From Nocardia amikacinitolerans NBRC 108937 (lineage in GTDB: Bacteria > Actinomycetota > Actinomycetes > Mycobacteriales > Mycobacteriaceae): a stretch of 64,000 bases of DNA. The stretch spans positions 1 to 64,000 of the forward strand of contig NZ_BDAU01000030.1 in NCBI RefSeq assembly GCF_001612615.1, given 5' to 3'. Position numbers and translations under genes: made by a program. Below, piece by piece: positions 16,201 through 24,643 of the stretch (position 1 is the stretch's first letter; every line of letters begins with the position of its first letter). The notes under the pieces are model-generated. The model was given only the letters and a program-made list of their open reading frames with translations, was not told the DNA's origin and made no database searches.

Positions 16201-16794
16201 CTATTCCTGGATACCGCTGCACATCGCCGGGATTCCGGCACAAATGACGTCGACATAGGCTTGGACGCGCGCCGGATCTCGGTGTGAGGCCCATTGCACG
16301 ACGAGCGCGTCAGTCGCGCCGATCAGCACCGATGCGAGCGCCTCGACGGCTTCCGGGCGCGCGGACAGGCCTGCTGCGCGCTGAAGAACATCGGCTACCG
16401 CTCGCAGGTAGACGTTGTACGACTCGGCCGCCAGGGTCGGCCGATTGCGGACCATCCACAGGTAGAGATCGAGCTGAGCCAGCGCGTAGTCGGGATGCTC
16501 CACGACCCAGTGCCCCGAATGTCGAACGAGGTCTGTGGCGGTCGCCTCCAGATCGCCCAACTCGATGAGAGCGAACGGTTTGGTGGCCTCGGCGGCGAGA
16601 TTCTCGAAGACCGCCCGGAAGAGACCGTCCTTGTCGCGGAAGCAGTAATGCAGCGATGCCAGTGGCGCGTCGGCCGCTTCGGTGATCCGGCGGGTCGTCG
16701 CGTTCGCGACTCCGTGCTCGGCGATGACACGAACCGCCGCTTCGAGGATCTGCACAGAACGATCCGCTGTCGGCACGTGGGCCAACTGGTCCAC
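16201..16794 (-). CDS. TetR-family transcriptional regulator
   Basis: A 197-residue protein. The N-terminal HTH runs from ILEAAVRVIAEHGVANATTR to ASLHYCFRDKDGLF near residues 17-60, followed by a helical ligand-binding domain. It is divergent from the APC permease at 17126. Two kinds of palindromes lie between them: TTGGCA-CGT-TGCCAA (16816-16830), 22 bases before its start, and the AATCAATCGATT site (16954-16965), which recurs in the catabolic region. It is therefore the leading candidate for local regulator. The GTG start at 16794 has a purine-rich but very close ribosome site. Confidence 0.8.
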   Translation of the reverse strand: MDQLAHVPTADRSVQILEAAVRVIAEHGVANATTRRITEAADAPLASLHYCFRDKDGLFRAVFENLAAEATKPFALIELGDLEATATDLVRHSGHWVVEHPDYALAQLDLYLWMVRNRPTLAAESYNVYLRAVADVLQRAAGLSARPEAVEALASVLIGATDALVVQWASHRDPARVQAYVDVICAGIPAMCSGIQE

Positions 16795-16815
16795 CCCTCT
16801 CGCTCATCGGCGCAC

Positions 16816-16830
16816 TTGGCACGTTGCCAA
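16816..16830. promoter_or_regulatory. TetR-type palindrome TTGGCA-CGT-TGCCAA
   Basis: A perfect 6-3-6 inverted repeat 22 bases upstream of the TetR gene start. The position suits autoregulation. Inverted copies of GACTAAATC also occur nearby at 16835 and 16963. Confidence 0.5.
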
Positions 16831-16953
16831 TTTTGACTAAATCAAGTGTACAGGGCCTATTTCGCCGTCGATCACGCACGACCCCGGGAGGTCCGCCGCC
16901 CGCCGCGACAGGCGACCGCGCCCCGCGACGCCGCCGATCGAATCAGGCAATCG

Positions 16954-16965
16954 AATCAATCGATT
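16954..16965. promoter_or_regulatory. Shared catabolic-region motif, site 1 (AATCAATCGATT)
   Basis: Lies upstream of the permease gene in the divergent interval. It differs at two of twelve positions from AATCAATTGATC at 30523-30534 and at three positions from the site at 28227-28238. The 9-base direct repeat ATCGAATCA (16937 and 16950) overlaps it, and a 10-bp palindrome CTTGATCAAG follows at 16977-16986. Confidence 0.45.
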
Positions 16966-17125
16966 TAGTCGAAGTACTTGATCAAGCGCTTAGGCACCCC
17001 TATGGTTCACATGTGCCTCAGGTCACATTCCTGACAGCCCGATGTGCCATCCGACGAAGACGATGAACGCCGTCCAGGGGCTGGGTCTGGGGTCTGCTCG
17101 AATCCAATGAACGAACGGAAGTGCC

Positions 17126-18565
17126 ATGACCATCGATGACCCCAACGCCCCACCGGTTCAGCAGGATTCGGAGGGAGCCCAGCGTCTGCGGGGCAACCTC
17201 GGGATCGTCCAGCTCGTCTTCACTGTCTTGGCGTTCAACGGCCCGCTCGGGGTTGTGGCCGCGTTCGCGCCGGTGGTCATCGGCTATGGAAACGGCATCG
17301 GAGCGCCCGTCGCCTACATCGCCGCGGCGGCTGTCGTGGGCTTGTTCGCCGTCGGTTTCATCAAGATGTCGCGCCACATCACCAATCCGGGCGGCTTCTA
17401 CTCGTTCGTGACGGCCGGACTCGGCAAGGAGATCGGCCTCGGCGCGTCCTTCCTCGCTGTCACCTGCTACTACATCCTCCTCTTGGCCGTATACGCCGTA
17501 GCTGGCCTCTACCTCGAGATCGTCATCGGCGGCCTCCCCTGGTGGGTCTGGGCGCTGGTCCTGCAGGCAGTCGTCGGCGCATTCGGTTATTTCAACCTGG
17601 ACTTCTCCGCCAAGGCGCTCAGCGTCTGTTTGTGTCTGGAGGTCGTGTTCGTCGCGGTATACGACGTATTCGTCGTGGCGAAGGGCGGCGCGACGGGCAT
17701 CAGTACCGACTCGTTCCTGCCGGAGAACGTCTTCGCGGGCAACGTGGGCATCGCCCTGCTGTTCGGGATGCTGTGCATGGCCGGCTTCGAGGTGACCGTC
17801 GTCTTTCGCGACGAGGTCCGCGACCCCGATCGGACCATCCCGCGCGCGACCTACGCGTTCATCGCGCTGATCGGCGTCGTGTACGCCGTGTCGACCTGGG
17901 CCATCATCCTGGCGATCGGCCCGGCGGATGCCGCCGCTCAGACGGCCGCCGATCCGACTGGATCGTTCCTCAACACCCTGAACGCGTACGTGGGCGTCTT
18001 TGCCTCCGATCTCGTTGTGCCACTTCTCACTACGGCCGGATTCGCCGCGCTTCTCGCCACACACAACATCCTTGCCCGGTACGCGTTCAACCTCGGGGTG
18101 GATGAAGTGCTGCCGCGACGAATCGGATTCGCCCACCCACGCCACGGGTCTCCACACCGGGCCTCGGCCATCATCTCGGCCCTCGCTCTGGTCGGTTTCC
18201 TGGCGTTCGTCGTGTTGGGCGCCGAGCCGAAGCTGCTCTACGCGCAGCTTTCCGGCGCGTTCGGCTACGGCCTGATCACCCTGATGCTGATCACATCCGC
18301 CTCCGTCATGGTGTTCATGGCTCGCCACCGGCCCGACGACACGACTGCCTGGCACCGGCAGGTCGCGCCTGCCCTTGCGCTCGTCTGCCTCGCGATCGTC
18401 CTCTGGCTCGCGACAACCAACATCTCCGTGCTGATCACGGCGGGGACCGGAGTGGTAGTCGGCATGCTGGCGCTGCTCTATGGATCTGTTCTTCTCGGCG
18501 CCGCCTACGCCCGGAAGCTGCGTAGTACTCGCCCGGAGACCTACGCCAAGATCGGGCGGCAGTAG
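17126..18565 (+). CDS. APC-family amine / amino-acid permease
   Basis: A 479-residue membrane protein with twelve hydrophobic segments. It begins with a conserved FNGPLGVVAAFAPVVI segment and has GGFYSFVTAGLGKEIGLGAS between helices 2 and 3, typical of the amino acid-polyamine-organocation superfamily. It probably brings the amine substrate of the neighbouring catabolic genes into the cell by proton symport. It is followed by the imine-reductase-like gene and is divergent from the TetR regulator. The start codon ATG 17126 has GAACGGAAG upstream. Confidence 0.85.
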   Translation: MTIDDPNAPPVQQDSEGAQRLRGNLGIVQLVFTVLAFNGPLGVVAAFAPVVIGYGNGIGAPVAYIAAAAVVGLFAVGFIKMSRHITNPGGFYSFVTAGLGKEIGLGASFLAVTCYYILLLAVYAVAGLYLEIVIGGLPWWVWALVLQAVVGAFGYFNLDFSAKALSVCLCLEVVFVAVYDVFVVAKGGATGISTDSFLPENVFAGNVGIALLFGMLCMAGFEVTVVFRDEVRDPDRTIPRATYAFIALIGVVYAVSTWAIILAIGPADAAAQTAADPTGSFLNTLNAYVGVFASDLVVPLLTTAGFAALLATHNILARYAFNLGVDEVLPRRIGFAHPRHGSPHRASAIISALALVGFLAFVVLGAEPKLLYAQLSGAFGYGLITLMLITSASVMVFMARHRPDDTTAWHRQVAPALALVCLAIVLWLATTNISVLITAGTGVVVGMLALLYGSVLLGAAYARKLRSTRPETYAKIGRQ

Positions 18566-18647
18566 CCGCGCCCACCGCGGGCACCTGCGCTCAGCAGGTG
18601 CCTGCCACCTCCTTCGGAAGACGAAAAGATATATAGGAGAAGGAATC

Positions 18648-19556
18648 TTGGAACAGCAACCGAAGTTCGACGTCGCGCTCCTTGGCTGCGGAAACATGGG
18701 AGCGGCCCTCGGGCGCGCGCTGCTCGCGGCGGGGTACAGCGTTACTGCCTGGAACAGGTCCCCCGAGAAGTCACGAGCCCTCGAGCCGTTCGGGGCCCGG
18801 TCAGCACACACCGCGGATCAGGCGGTGGGGTCGGCGCGAGCAACCATCACCTGTCTGCGCACCTACGACGACGTCGAGAAGGTCCTCGGAACGGTCGACA
18901 TGCCGGACGGGCACACGCTGATCAACGTGACCACCGGCTCCCCGCGCGACGCCGACCGGCTGCGACGGTGGGCCGAGACCCAGCGAGTGCAGTATCTCGA
19001 CGGGGCCATTCTGGCCTTTCCCGAGCAGATCGGAACCCGGACCTGTCAGCTTCTCGTGGCCGGTTCGCCGGAGATCTGGGAGGCCAACCGGGAACTCATC
19101 CGCGCCATGGGCGGCGCATCGCGACACGTCTCCGGCGACGCGAAGGGAGCGAACGTCCTCGACCTCGCCGGGGTCGGCGCGTTCTACGGCGTGAGCATCC
19201 TCGGCTTCATCGAAGCCGCCCGGTACGTGACGGCCTGTGGCGTTCCTGTCGACGAGCTGCTCCTTGTGGCTCGACAGCTGGACGGAATTCTGCACACCGC
19301 CCAACAGCAGTGCGTCGAAAGCCTGACCACCGGCGACTTCTCGACCGACCAGGCCACCATCGACGTCTACCACTCGGGTTCCGTGACGTTCCGGGAAACG
19401 CTGACCGACCGCCTCGGCTCGGCACCCATGGTCGAGGCAGCGGCAGAACTGCTGGGCCGCGGAGTCGACGCAGGCTTGAGCGAACAGTCCCTCTACGCGT
19501 TGTTCAAGCTGTATGACACCCGCGATGTGAACGAGGATGTCGCACAAGCTGGATGA
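18648..19556 (+). CDS. Imine-reductase-like NAD(P)-dependent oxidoreductase
   Basis: A 302-residue protein of the beta-hydroxyacid dehydrogenase / imine reductase superfamily. The cofactor motif ALLGCGNMGAALG is near residues 9-21, NRSPEKSRAL near 36, and NVTTGSPRDA near 90 matches the substrate segment. The lysine of classical hydroxyisobutyrate dehydrogenases (GxxGxGxxxK) is not in its usual place, with GVGAFYGVSILGFIEA instead, as in imine reductases. TTG 18648 follows AGGAGAAGGA. Its place beside an amine permease suits reduction of a cyclic imine or oxidation of an amine. The substrate is unknown. Confidence 0.75.
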   Translation: MEQQPKFDVALLGCGNMGAALGRALLAAGYSVTAWNRSPEKSRALEPFGARSAHTADQAVGSARATITCLRTYDDVEKVLGTVDMPDGHTLINVTTGSPRDADRLRRWAETQRVQYLDGAILAFPEQIGTRTCQLLVAGSPEIWEANRELIRAMGGASRHVSGDAKGANVLDLAGVGAFYGVSILGFIEAARYVTACGVPVDELLLVARQLDGILHTAQQQCVESLTTGDFSTDQATIDVYHSGSVTFRETLTDRLGSAPMVEAAAELLGRGVDAGLSEQSLYALFKLYDTRDVNEDVAQAG

Positions 19557-19564
19557 CAATGTCG

Positions 19565-19602
19565 TCGGCCCCGAAGCTCTCGGTCGTGAGCTTCGGGGCC
19601 GA
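19565..19602. terminator. Perfect 15-bp bidirectional terminator
   Basis: TCGGCCCCGAAGCTC and GAGCTTCGGGGCCGA pair perfectly around an 8-base loop. The hairpin lies between the convergent imine-reductase-like and acyl-CoA ligase genes, and its right arm ends six bases before the ligase stop codon. Confidence 0.85.
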
Positions 19603-19607
19603 TGAGA

Positions 19608-21188
19608 TCACGGCGTGGACGGTGGAGATCCGAGGCCATGCTCTTCCGCCGCTCGGGCTCGCAGCAGATACTTCTGGGTCTTGCCCGTCGACGTCTTGGG
19701 AAGCGGACCGAACAGAACCCTGCGGGGAGCCTTGTAGCGCGCCAATCGCTGCTTGACGTGTTCTACGAGCTCGTCCTCCGTCGCGTCGGCGCCGGGCACC
19801 AGATGCACGAACGCGACAGGGATCTCGCCCCAGCGGGGGTCCGCGGTTCCGACGACGGCCGCCTCGAGCACGAAAGGGTGCTCCGCGAGCACATGCTCGA
19901 CCTCCACGCTGGCGATGTTCTCTCCCCCGCTGATGATGATGTCCTTGCTCCGATCGCGAAGCTCGATGTATCCGTCGTGATGGCGCACCGCGAGATCACC
20001 GGTGCGGAACCAACCGTCCGGAATCGCTTCGCCGGTGGCGATTTCGTCGTCGAGGTATCCGAGCATGACATTGTTGCCACGGAGCGCTATCTCACCGACC
20101 GTCGTGCCGTCGGCGGGCACATCGTGTCCGGCACCGTCGACCACCCGCGGCGGCAGAGACACGACGTTGCCGACGCCTTGGCGCGCCTTGAGCCGGATCA
20201 CGGTCTCGTCGTCGTGATCCCGCCACTCGGGCACCGCCTCACAGATGAGTGCGGGCCCGAAACTTTCGGTCAGCCCATACAGGTGCGTGACATCGAACCC
20301 GAGACGCTCCATCCGGCGCAGCACCGCGGGTGCGGGGGGCGCACCCCCGGTGCCCACCGAAACGGCGCGGGACAACGTCGTGGCAGCGTCGAAGTAGGCG
20401 ATCGTGTCGAGCACGGCGGGGGCGCCGTTGAGGCTGGTGATCCCCTCCAGCTGGAGCAATCTCCAGATCTCCGCGGGATCGACCTTGGGCAGGCAGACGT
20501 GCGTGCCGCCGGCCGCGGTGACAGCCCAGGTGAAACACCAGCCGTTGCAATGGAACATGGGCAATGTCCACAGATGGACGGAGTCGGGCCCCAGCCCGAA
20601 GTGACTTGCCATGGCCAGCGACTGCAGATAGGCGCCGCGATGGTGGTACATGACCCCCTTCGGCGCTCCCGTGGTGCCGGAGGTGTAATTGATTGCCAGC
20701 AGCGATCGTTCGTCGGTGATCTCTGTCCGGAACGGTGCGGAGCTCGCGATCAGATCCTCGTAGCCGGAGTCGACATGTCCTGAACCGATGACCACCGGGG
20801 GCTTCTCCATGCCCGCGCACACCTCGTCGACGAGGGACGCGTACCGGGCGTCGCAGATGATCACGCCGCTGCCGGAATGCTCCAGAATGTAGGACAGCTC
20901 CCGGATGCCGAGTCGGGTATTGAGAGCAACCAGGGGAACCCCCGCCCAGGGCACACCGTAGTGGGCTTCGAGCAGTTCATGGGTGTTGGGCGCCATGATC
21001 GCCACGGGCCTGCCCGCGGCGATCTCTCGTAGTCCGCCCGCGAGCCGGCCGCACCGCTCGCGGAATTCAGTGTAAGTCCAGCGCGATTCGCCGTCGACGA
21101 CCGCGATTCGTGATCCGTGCGCGGCGGCGGCTCGGTCGAGGAACGCCGTGGGTGTCATCGCCGCCCAGGCGTGCGTCGCCTCAGACAT
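19608..21188 (-). CDS. Acyl-CoA synthetase (AMP-forming)
   Basis: A 526-residue ANL-superfamily ligase. The phosphate loop YTSGTTGAPKGVMYHH is near residue 170, the adenine region HLYGLTESFGP near 300, GWFRTGDLAVRHHDGYIEL with DRSKDIIISGGENI near 390-425, and the C-terminal lysine segment KTSTGKTQKYLL near 510. It activates a carboxylic acid to its CoA thioester and resembles the medium-chain / FadD group. ATG 21188 overlaps the end of the monooxygenase gene by eight bases, so the two are coupled. It is the last gene of a minus-strand catabolic run. Confidence 0.88.
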   Translation of the reverse strand: MSEATHAWAAMTPTAFLDRAAAAHGSRIAVVDGESRWTYTEFRERCGRLAGGLREIAAGRPVAIMAPNTHELLEAHYGVPWAGVPLVALNTRLGIRELSYILEHSGSGVIICDARYASLVDEVCAGMEKPPVVIGSGHVDSGYEDLIASSAPFRTEITDERSLLAINYTSGTTGAPKGVMYHHRGAYLQSLAMASHFGLGPDSVHLWTLPMFHCNGWCFTWAVTAAGGTHVCLPKVDPAEIWRLLQLEGITSLNGAPAVLDTIAYFDAATTLSRAVSVGTGGAPPAPAVLRRMERLGFDVTHLYGLTESFGPALICEAVPEWRDHDDETVIRLKARQGVGNVVSLPPRVVDGAGHDVPADGTTVGEIALRGNNVMLGYLDDEIATGEAIPDGWFRTGDLAVRHHDGYIELRDRSKDIIISGGENIASVEVEHVLAEHPFVLEAAVVGTADPRWGEIPVAFVHLVPGADATEDELVEHVKQRLARYKAPRRVLFGPLPKTSTGKTQKYLLRARAAEEHGLGSPPSTP

Positions 21189-22635
21189 AGCGGAGCACGC
21201 CGTCGTCGACCGACTCCAGCAGTCGGACGGTCTCGTCATAGTTCTGCGGGTTGAGCCACGGCTCGCGATCCCCCTGCGCGGGCATCCGACGGGCGGCTCT
21301 CCGCATGTACCCCGACGTCACACCCGCGCTGTAGGGAAGCCGCGGCATGTCGTCGTCGCCAGGCGCCAGCGTTGGCGTGACTCGCGCCGCGCCGATCTCG
21401 TCCATGTGCCGGAGCACCCGGCACAGGAAGTCGTCGACCACTTCGATCCGCAACGTCCACGACGAGTTCACGAACCCGAAGGCGTAGGTCATGTTCGGCA
21501 CGCCGGAGAATGCCAAACCCTTGTAGGTCCAGCAGCGCCCGAAGTCGACGATCTCCCCGTCGACGTCGAAGGTCGCCTCGCCGCCCAGGACGAGGTTCAG
21601 CCCCGTCGCCTTCACGACGATGTCGGCGTCGACATGAGTCCCGTCCCGCATCGCTATGCCCGCCGGGGTGAGACGCTCGATGTGGCCGGTCACCACGTCC
21701 GCCGATCCGTCCCGGATGGCCTCGAAGAGATCGCCGCCCGGCACCACGCAGACGCGCTGATCCCAGGGCTCGTAGTTCGGCGTGAAGTGGGCTTCGCGGA
21801 CCTCGACACCGACGACCTCGTCGATGGCATCGAAGATCGTCTTCTTGAATTCCTCCGGGTACTGCCGCGCTTGGCGGTAGGTCTCCTGCTGGGCATACAG
21901 ATTGCGCAGGCGGATCTGACGAAACGCGTCTTCGGGGCCGACCTCCTCGCGCAACCGCTCGGCTTCGGGATCGACCACCGGCGCGATGTAGACGTAGGTG
22001 GGCGACCGCTGGACCATGGTCACCTTCGCCGTCTCGCCCGCCAGGCTGGGAATCAGCGTCACGGCGGTGGCTCCCGACCCGATCACCGCGACGTTCTTGT
22101 TCCGGTAGTCGAGGTCGTCCGGCCATTCCTGCGGGTGGACCACGCGCCCCTCGAACGACTCCTCGCCGGGGAGCTCGGGGTTGAAGCCCCCGCGGTAGCT
22201 GTAATAGCCGGTGGCGAGGTGGAGGAACCGGCAGCGCAGCTGCGTCTCGCCGTCCTTGTCGTGCAGTGTGAGTGTCCAGATGTTGTCGGCGCTGCTCCAC
22301 GACGCGGCGATCAGGCGCGTGCCGAACCGGATCTTCTCGGTGATCCCGAATTCTGCTGCGGTCTCCCGCAGGTAGTTCTTGATCGCCTCGCCGGACGCGA
22401 TCGCCTCCGGTGCGGTCCAGGGCTTGAAGCCGTAACCCAACGTGAACATGTCGCTGTCGGAGCGAATGCCCGGGTATCTGAACAGATCCCAGGTGCCGCC
22501 CACGGATTCGCGCATCTCCAGCACCACGAAGCTTTTGTCGGGGCAGTTCCGCTGTAGATCCGCGGCTGCGGCGATGCCGGAAATACCAGCGCCGACGATG
22601 ACGACGTCGACCTCGGCCAAGCCGTTCAATTCCAT
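21181..22635 (-). CDS. Baeyer-Villiger-type flavin monooxygenase (EthA-like)
   Basis: A 484-residue FAD/NADPH monooxygenase. The first dinucleotide fold is VVIVGAGISGIAAAADL (residues 10-26), the Baeyer-Villiger fingerprint is FEGRVVHPQEWP near 160, and the second fold is VAVIGSGATAVTLIPSL near 180. GGTWDLFRYPGIRSDSDM near 46 is also typical of the EthA group. Such enzymes insert oxygen next to a ketone or oxidise sulfur or nitrogen. In this operon it may open a ring or cut a ketone side chain before acid activation by the ligase encoded next. Confidence 0.88.
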   Translation of the reverse strand: MELNGLAEVDVVIVGAGISGIAAAADLQRNCPDKSFVVLEMRESVGGTWDLFRYPGIRSDSDMFTLGYGFKPWTAPEAIASGEAIKNYLRETAAEFGITEKIRFGTRLIAASWSSADNIWTLTLHDKDGETQLRCRFLHLATGYYSYRGGFNPELPGEESFEGRVVHPQEWPDDLDYRNKNVAVIGSGATAVTLIPSLAGETAKVTMVQRSPTYVYIAPVVDPEAERLREEVGPEDAFRQIRLRNLYAQQETYRQARQYPEEFKKTIFDAIDEVVGVEVREAHFTPNYEPWDQRVCVVPGGDLFEAIRDGSADVVTGHIERLTPAGIAMRDGTHVDADIVVKATGLNLVLGGEATFDVDGEIVDFGRCWTYKGLAFSGVPNMTYAFGFVNSSWTLRIEVVDDFLCRVLRHMDEIGAARVTPTLAPGDDDMPRLPYSAGVTSGYMRRAARRMPAQGDREPWLNPQNYDETVRLLESVDDGVLRYV

Positions 22636-22683
22636 CTCCTATTCCGTTGAGCTCGCCGACGACTCGGCGCTGCTGAGTGACTG

Positions 22684-23448
22684 CTACCGCGCCGCGACGG
22701 TGTCGCTTGCCGCGGTGACCCGCGCTTGCTCGACAAGCCAGGGGAAGCACGGCTCGAGCTCGACGCTGGCCTCGGGATGCCACTGGAGGCCGAGCACCGG
22801 CTGACCGGGCAGCTCGATGGCCTCGACCACGCCGTCGGGCGCCCGGCCCGAAACCACAAGCCCTTCGCCGGGGCGATCGACCGCTTGGTGGTGCCAGGAA
22901 TTCACTCGGCACCGTGATCCATACAGCTCCGCGGCGAGAGTGCCCGCGTCCAAGTCGACCTGGTGCTCGCGATCCGGACGCCGGTCCGGGACGCCGGCGA
23001 GGGAATAGTGCCGGATTCCCCGGTCGCTCAGATGCGGTATCAGCGTGCCGCCGAGCGCGACGTTGAGAACCTGGTGGCCACGGCAGATGCCGAGCACCGG
23101 AATCCCCCGCGCTACCGCGTGATGTACCAGGGTGATCTCGTAGTCGTCACGGCGCCGGTCGATGGTCAGCATCTGTCCACCGGTCGGGCTGGGTTCGGGA
23201 GGTGGCCCACCCCAGAGTTCGGGGTCGACGTCCTGGCCGCCGGTCACCACGAGCGCGTCGACGCGTGCGATGATCTCCGGTCCGGCAGCCTCGTAGGGAA
23301 GCTCGACGGGAATACCCCCGGCCTCGGCGACCTTCATACTGACCTCGGCCCAGAACATGTCGGCTTGGCATGCCGCCCAACGGCTGTCGACGTCTCTGAG
23401 GGATTCGGCGGAGATCCGCCTGCCGGTGATGGCGATGACAGGTTTCAC
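22684..23448 (-). CDS. PuuD-like class I glutamine amidotransferase (peptidase C26)
   Basis: A 254-residue hydrolase. The nucleophile elbow is VLGICRGHQVLNVALGG near residue 122 (Cys), and the His-Glu pair is in LGLQWHPEASVE near 225. DALVVTGGQDVDPELWG near 65 is typical of gamma-glutamyl-GABA hydrolase (PuuD). It would release glutamate from a gamma-glutamylated acid after the amine has been oxidised. It overlaps the alcohol dehydrogenase stop by four bases (ATGA). With the ligase at 26184 and the aldehyde dehydrogenase at 24644 it completes three of the four Puu pathway activities. Confidence 0.85.
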   Translation of the reverse strand: MKPVIAITGRRISAESLRDVDSRWAACQADMFWAEVSMKVAEAGGIPVELPYEAAGPEIIARVDALVVTGGQDVDPELWGGPPPEPSPTGGQMLTIDRRRDDYEITLVHHAVARGIPVLGICRGHQVLNVALGGTLIPHLSDRGIRHYSLAGVPDRRPDREHQVDLDAGTLAAELYGSRCRVNSWHHQAVDRPGEGLVVSGRAPDGVVEAIELPGQPVLGLQWHPEASVELEPCFPWLVEQARVTAASDTVAAR

Positions 23449-24551
23449 GATTCACTCCTGATGCTCGCGACCACCCGTGTGCCGCCGCCGCTCTTCATGA
23501 GCTCGAATCCTTCGTTGATTCGGTCCAAGCTCACGGTCGTGGACAGCATGTCGTCGAGGTTCAGGCGGCCCTGCTCGTAGTACCGGACGTATCCGGGGAT
23601 GTCGGTCGGGAACTGGTTGGAGCCCATCAGCGCTCCCTGGAGCCGCTTCTCGAGCAGGAACAGCTCCGAGGCGCGGATCGATATCGGCTGGCTGTCCGGC
23701 ACCAGGCCGACCACGGTGGCGGTACCGCCCGGACCCAGCATCGCGAATGCCTGCTCCACGGTGGCGGCGAGCCCGACGGCCTCGAACGAGTAGTCGACGC
23801 CGCCCTCGGTCAGCTCACGTACCGCCGCCACGGTGTCGACCTGCCCGGCATGCACGGTCGCCGTCGCTCCGAACTTCACGGCGTCGATCAACCTGGCCTC
23901 GACCGCGTCGATGGCGATGATCTCGCGGGCGCCGGCGAGGCGAGCGCCCTGGATCGCCGCGATGCCGATTCCGCCGCAGCCGAGCACAGCGACCGTCGAG
24001 CCGGGCCGCACCCGGGCACTGCGGAACACCGAGCTCAACCCCGTCACGACCGCGCATCCGAGAACCGAAGCGGCGGCGAGTGGCATGTTGTCCGGGATGC
24101 GCACCGCTGAGTGTTCGTGCACCACCATCGCCTCGGCGAACGCGCCGAGCCGCGCTGTCGGGTGGACGGACTGTCCTCGTGCGTTGACCAGAACGGGCTG
24201 GGTCCGGCTCCCCAGTGACCCACGACGGGGACACAGGGTCATCCGGCCGGACAGGCAGAACCGGCATTCCCCGCAATAGATGCTCAAGCAGGTCACGACG
24301 TGATCGCCGGGTCGGAGCGTACGGACCCGATCCCCCACGCGTCGAACCACGCCGGAGGCCTCATGGCCGAGCAGGGTCGGGCACGTGGCCGGCCACGCGC
24401 CCTCGATTTCGTGGAGGTCCGAACGGCACAATCCCGAGTAGTGCACGTCGATGAGCACCTCGTCCGGGCCTGGATCGTCCAGGACGAGCTCCTCCAACTC
24501 GAGCTTTCCTGGCGCCGTATTGAGCACGGCGGCGGTGATGGTGAGTGGCAA
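23445..24551 (-). CDS. Zinc-dependent alcohol dehydrogenase
   Basis: A 368-residue medium-chain dehydrogenase. Catalytic-zinc ligands are seen in GLCRSDLHEIEG near residue 43 and LLGHEASGVV near 64. The structural-zinc lobe CGECRFCLSGRMTLC is near 93-107, and the cofactor loop VAVLGCGGIGIAAIQGA is near 190. TTG 24551 has GAGGAAG five bases upstream, so the longer upstream reading is not needed. It lies between the aldehyde dehydrogenase and the PuuD-like gene and may interconvert an alcohol and aldehyde of the same route. Confidence 0.88.
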   Translation of the reverse strand: MPLTITAAVLNTAPGKLELEELVLDDPGPDEVLIDVHYSGLCRSDLHEIEGAWPATCPTLLGHEASGVVRRVGDRVRTLRPGDHVVTCLSIYCGECRFCLSGRMTLCPRRGSLGSRTQPVLVNARGQSVHPTARLGAFAEAMVVHEHSAVRIPDNMPLAAASVLGCAVVTGLSSVFRSARVRPGSTVAVLGCGGIGIAAIQGARLAGAREIIAIDAVEARLIDAVKFGATATVHAGQVDTVAAVRELTEGGVDYSFEAVGLAATVEQAFAMLGPGGTATVVGLVPDSQPISIRASELFLLEKRLQGALMGSNQFPTDIPGYVRYYEQGRLNLDDMLSTTVSLDRINEGFELMKSGGGTRVVASIRSES

Positions 24552-24643
24552 TGTAGCTTCCTCGGTCTGGCCTTTGGCGCGGCCGAGGCTCGATGGCGTC
24601 GGCCGCACTGCGGGCGGCACGATGGGTCAGGCGGTGGGCGAAG

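Noticed and set aside
17018..18811. 597-residue minus-strand frame antisense to the permease
   Set aside because: Composition is the charged, Arg/Asp-rich pattern of a GC-rich reverse reading; the permease on the plus strand explains the region.
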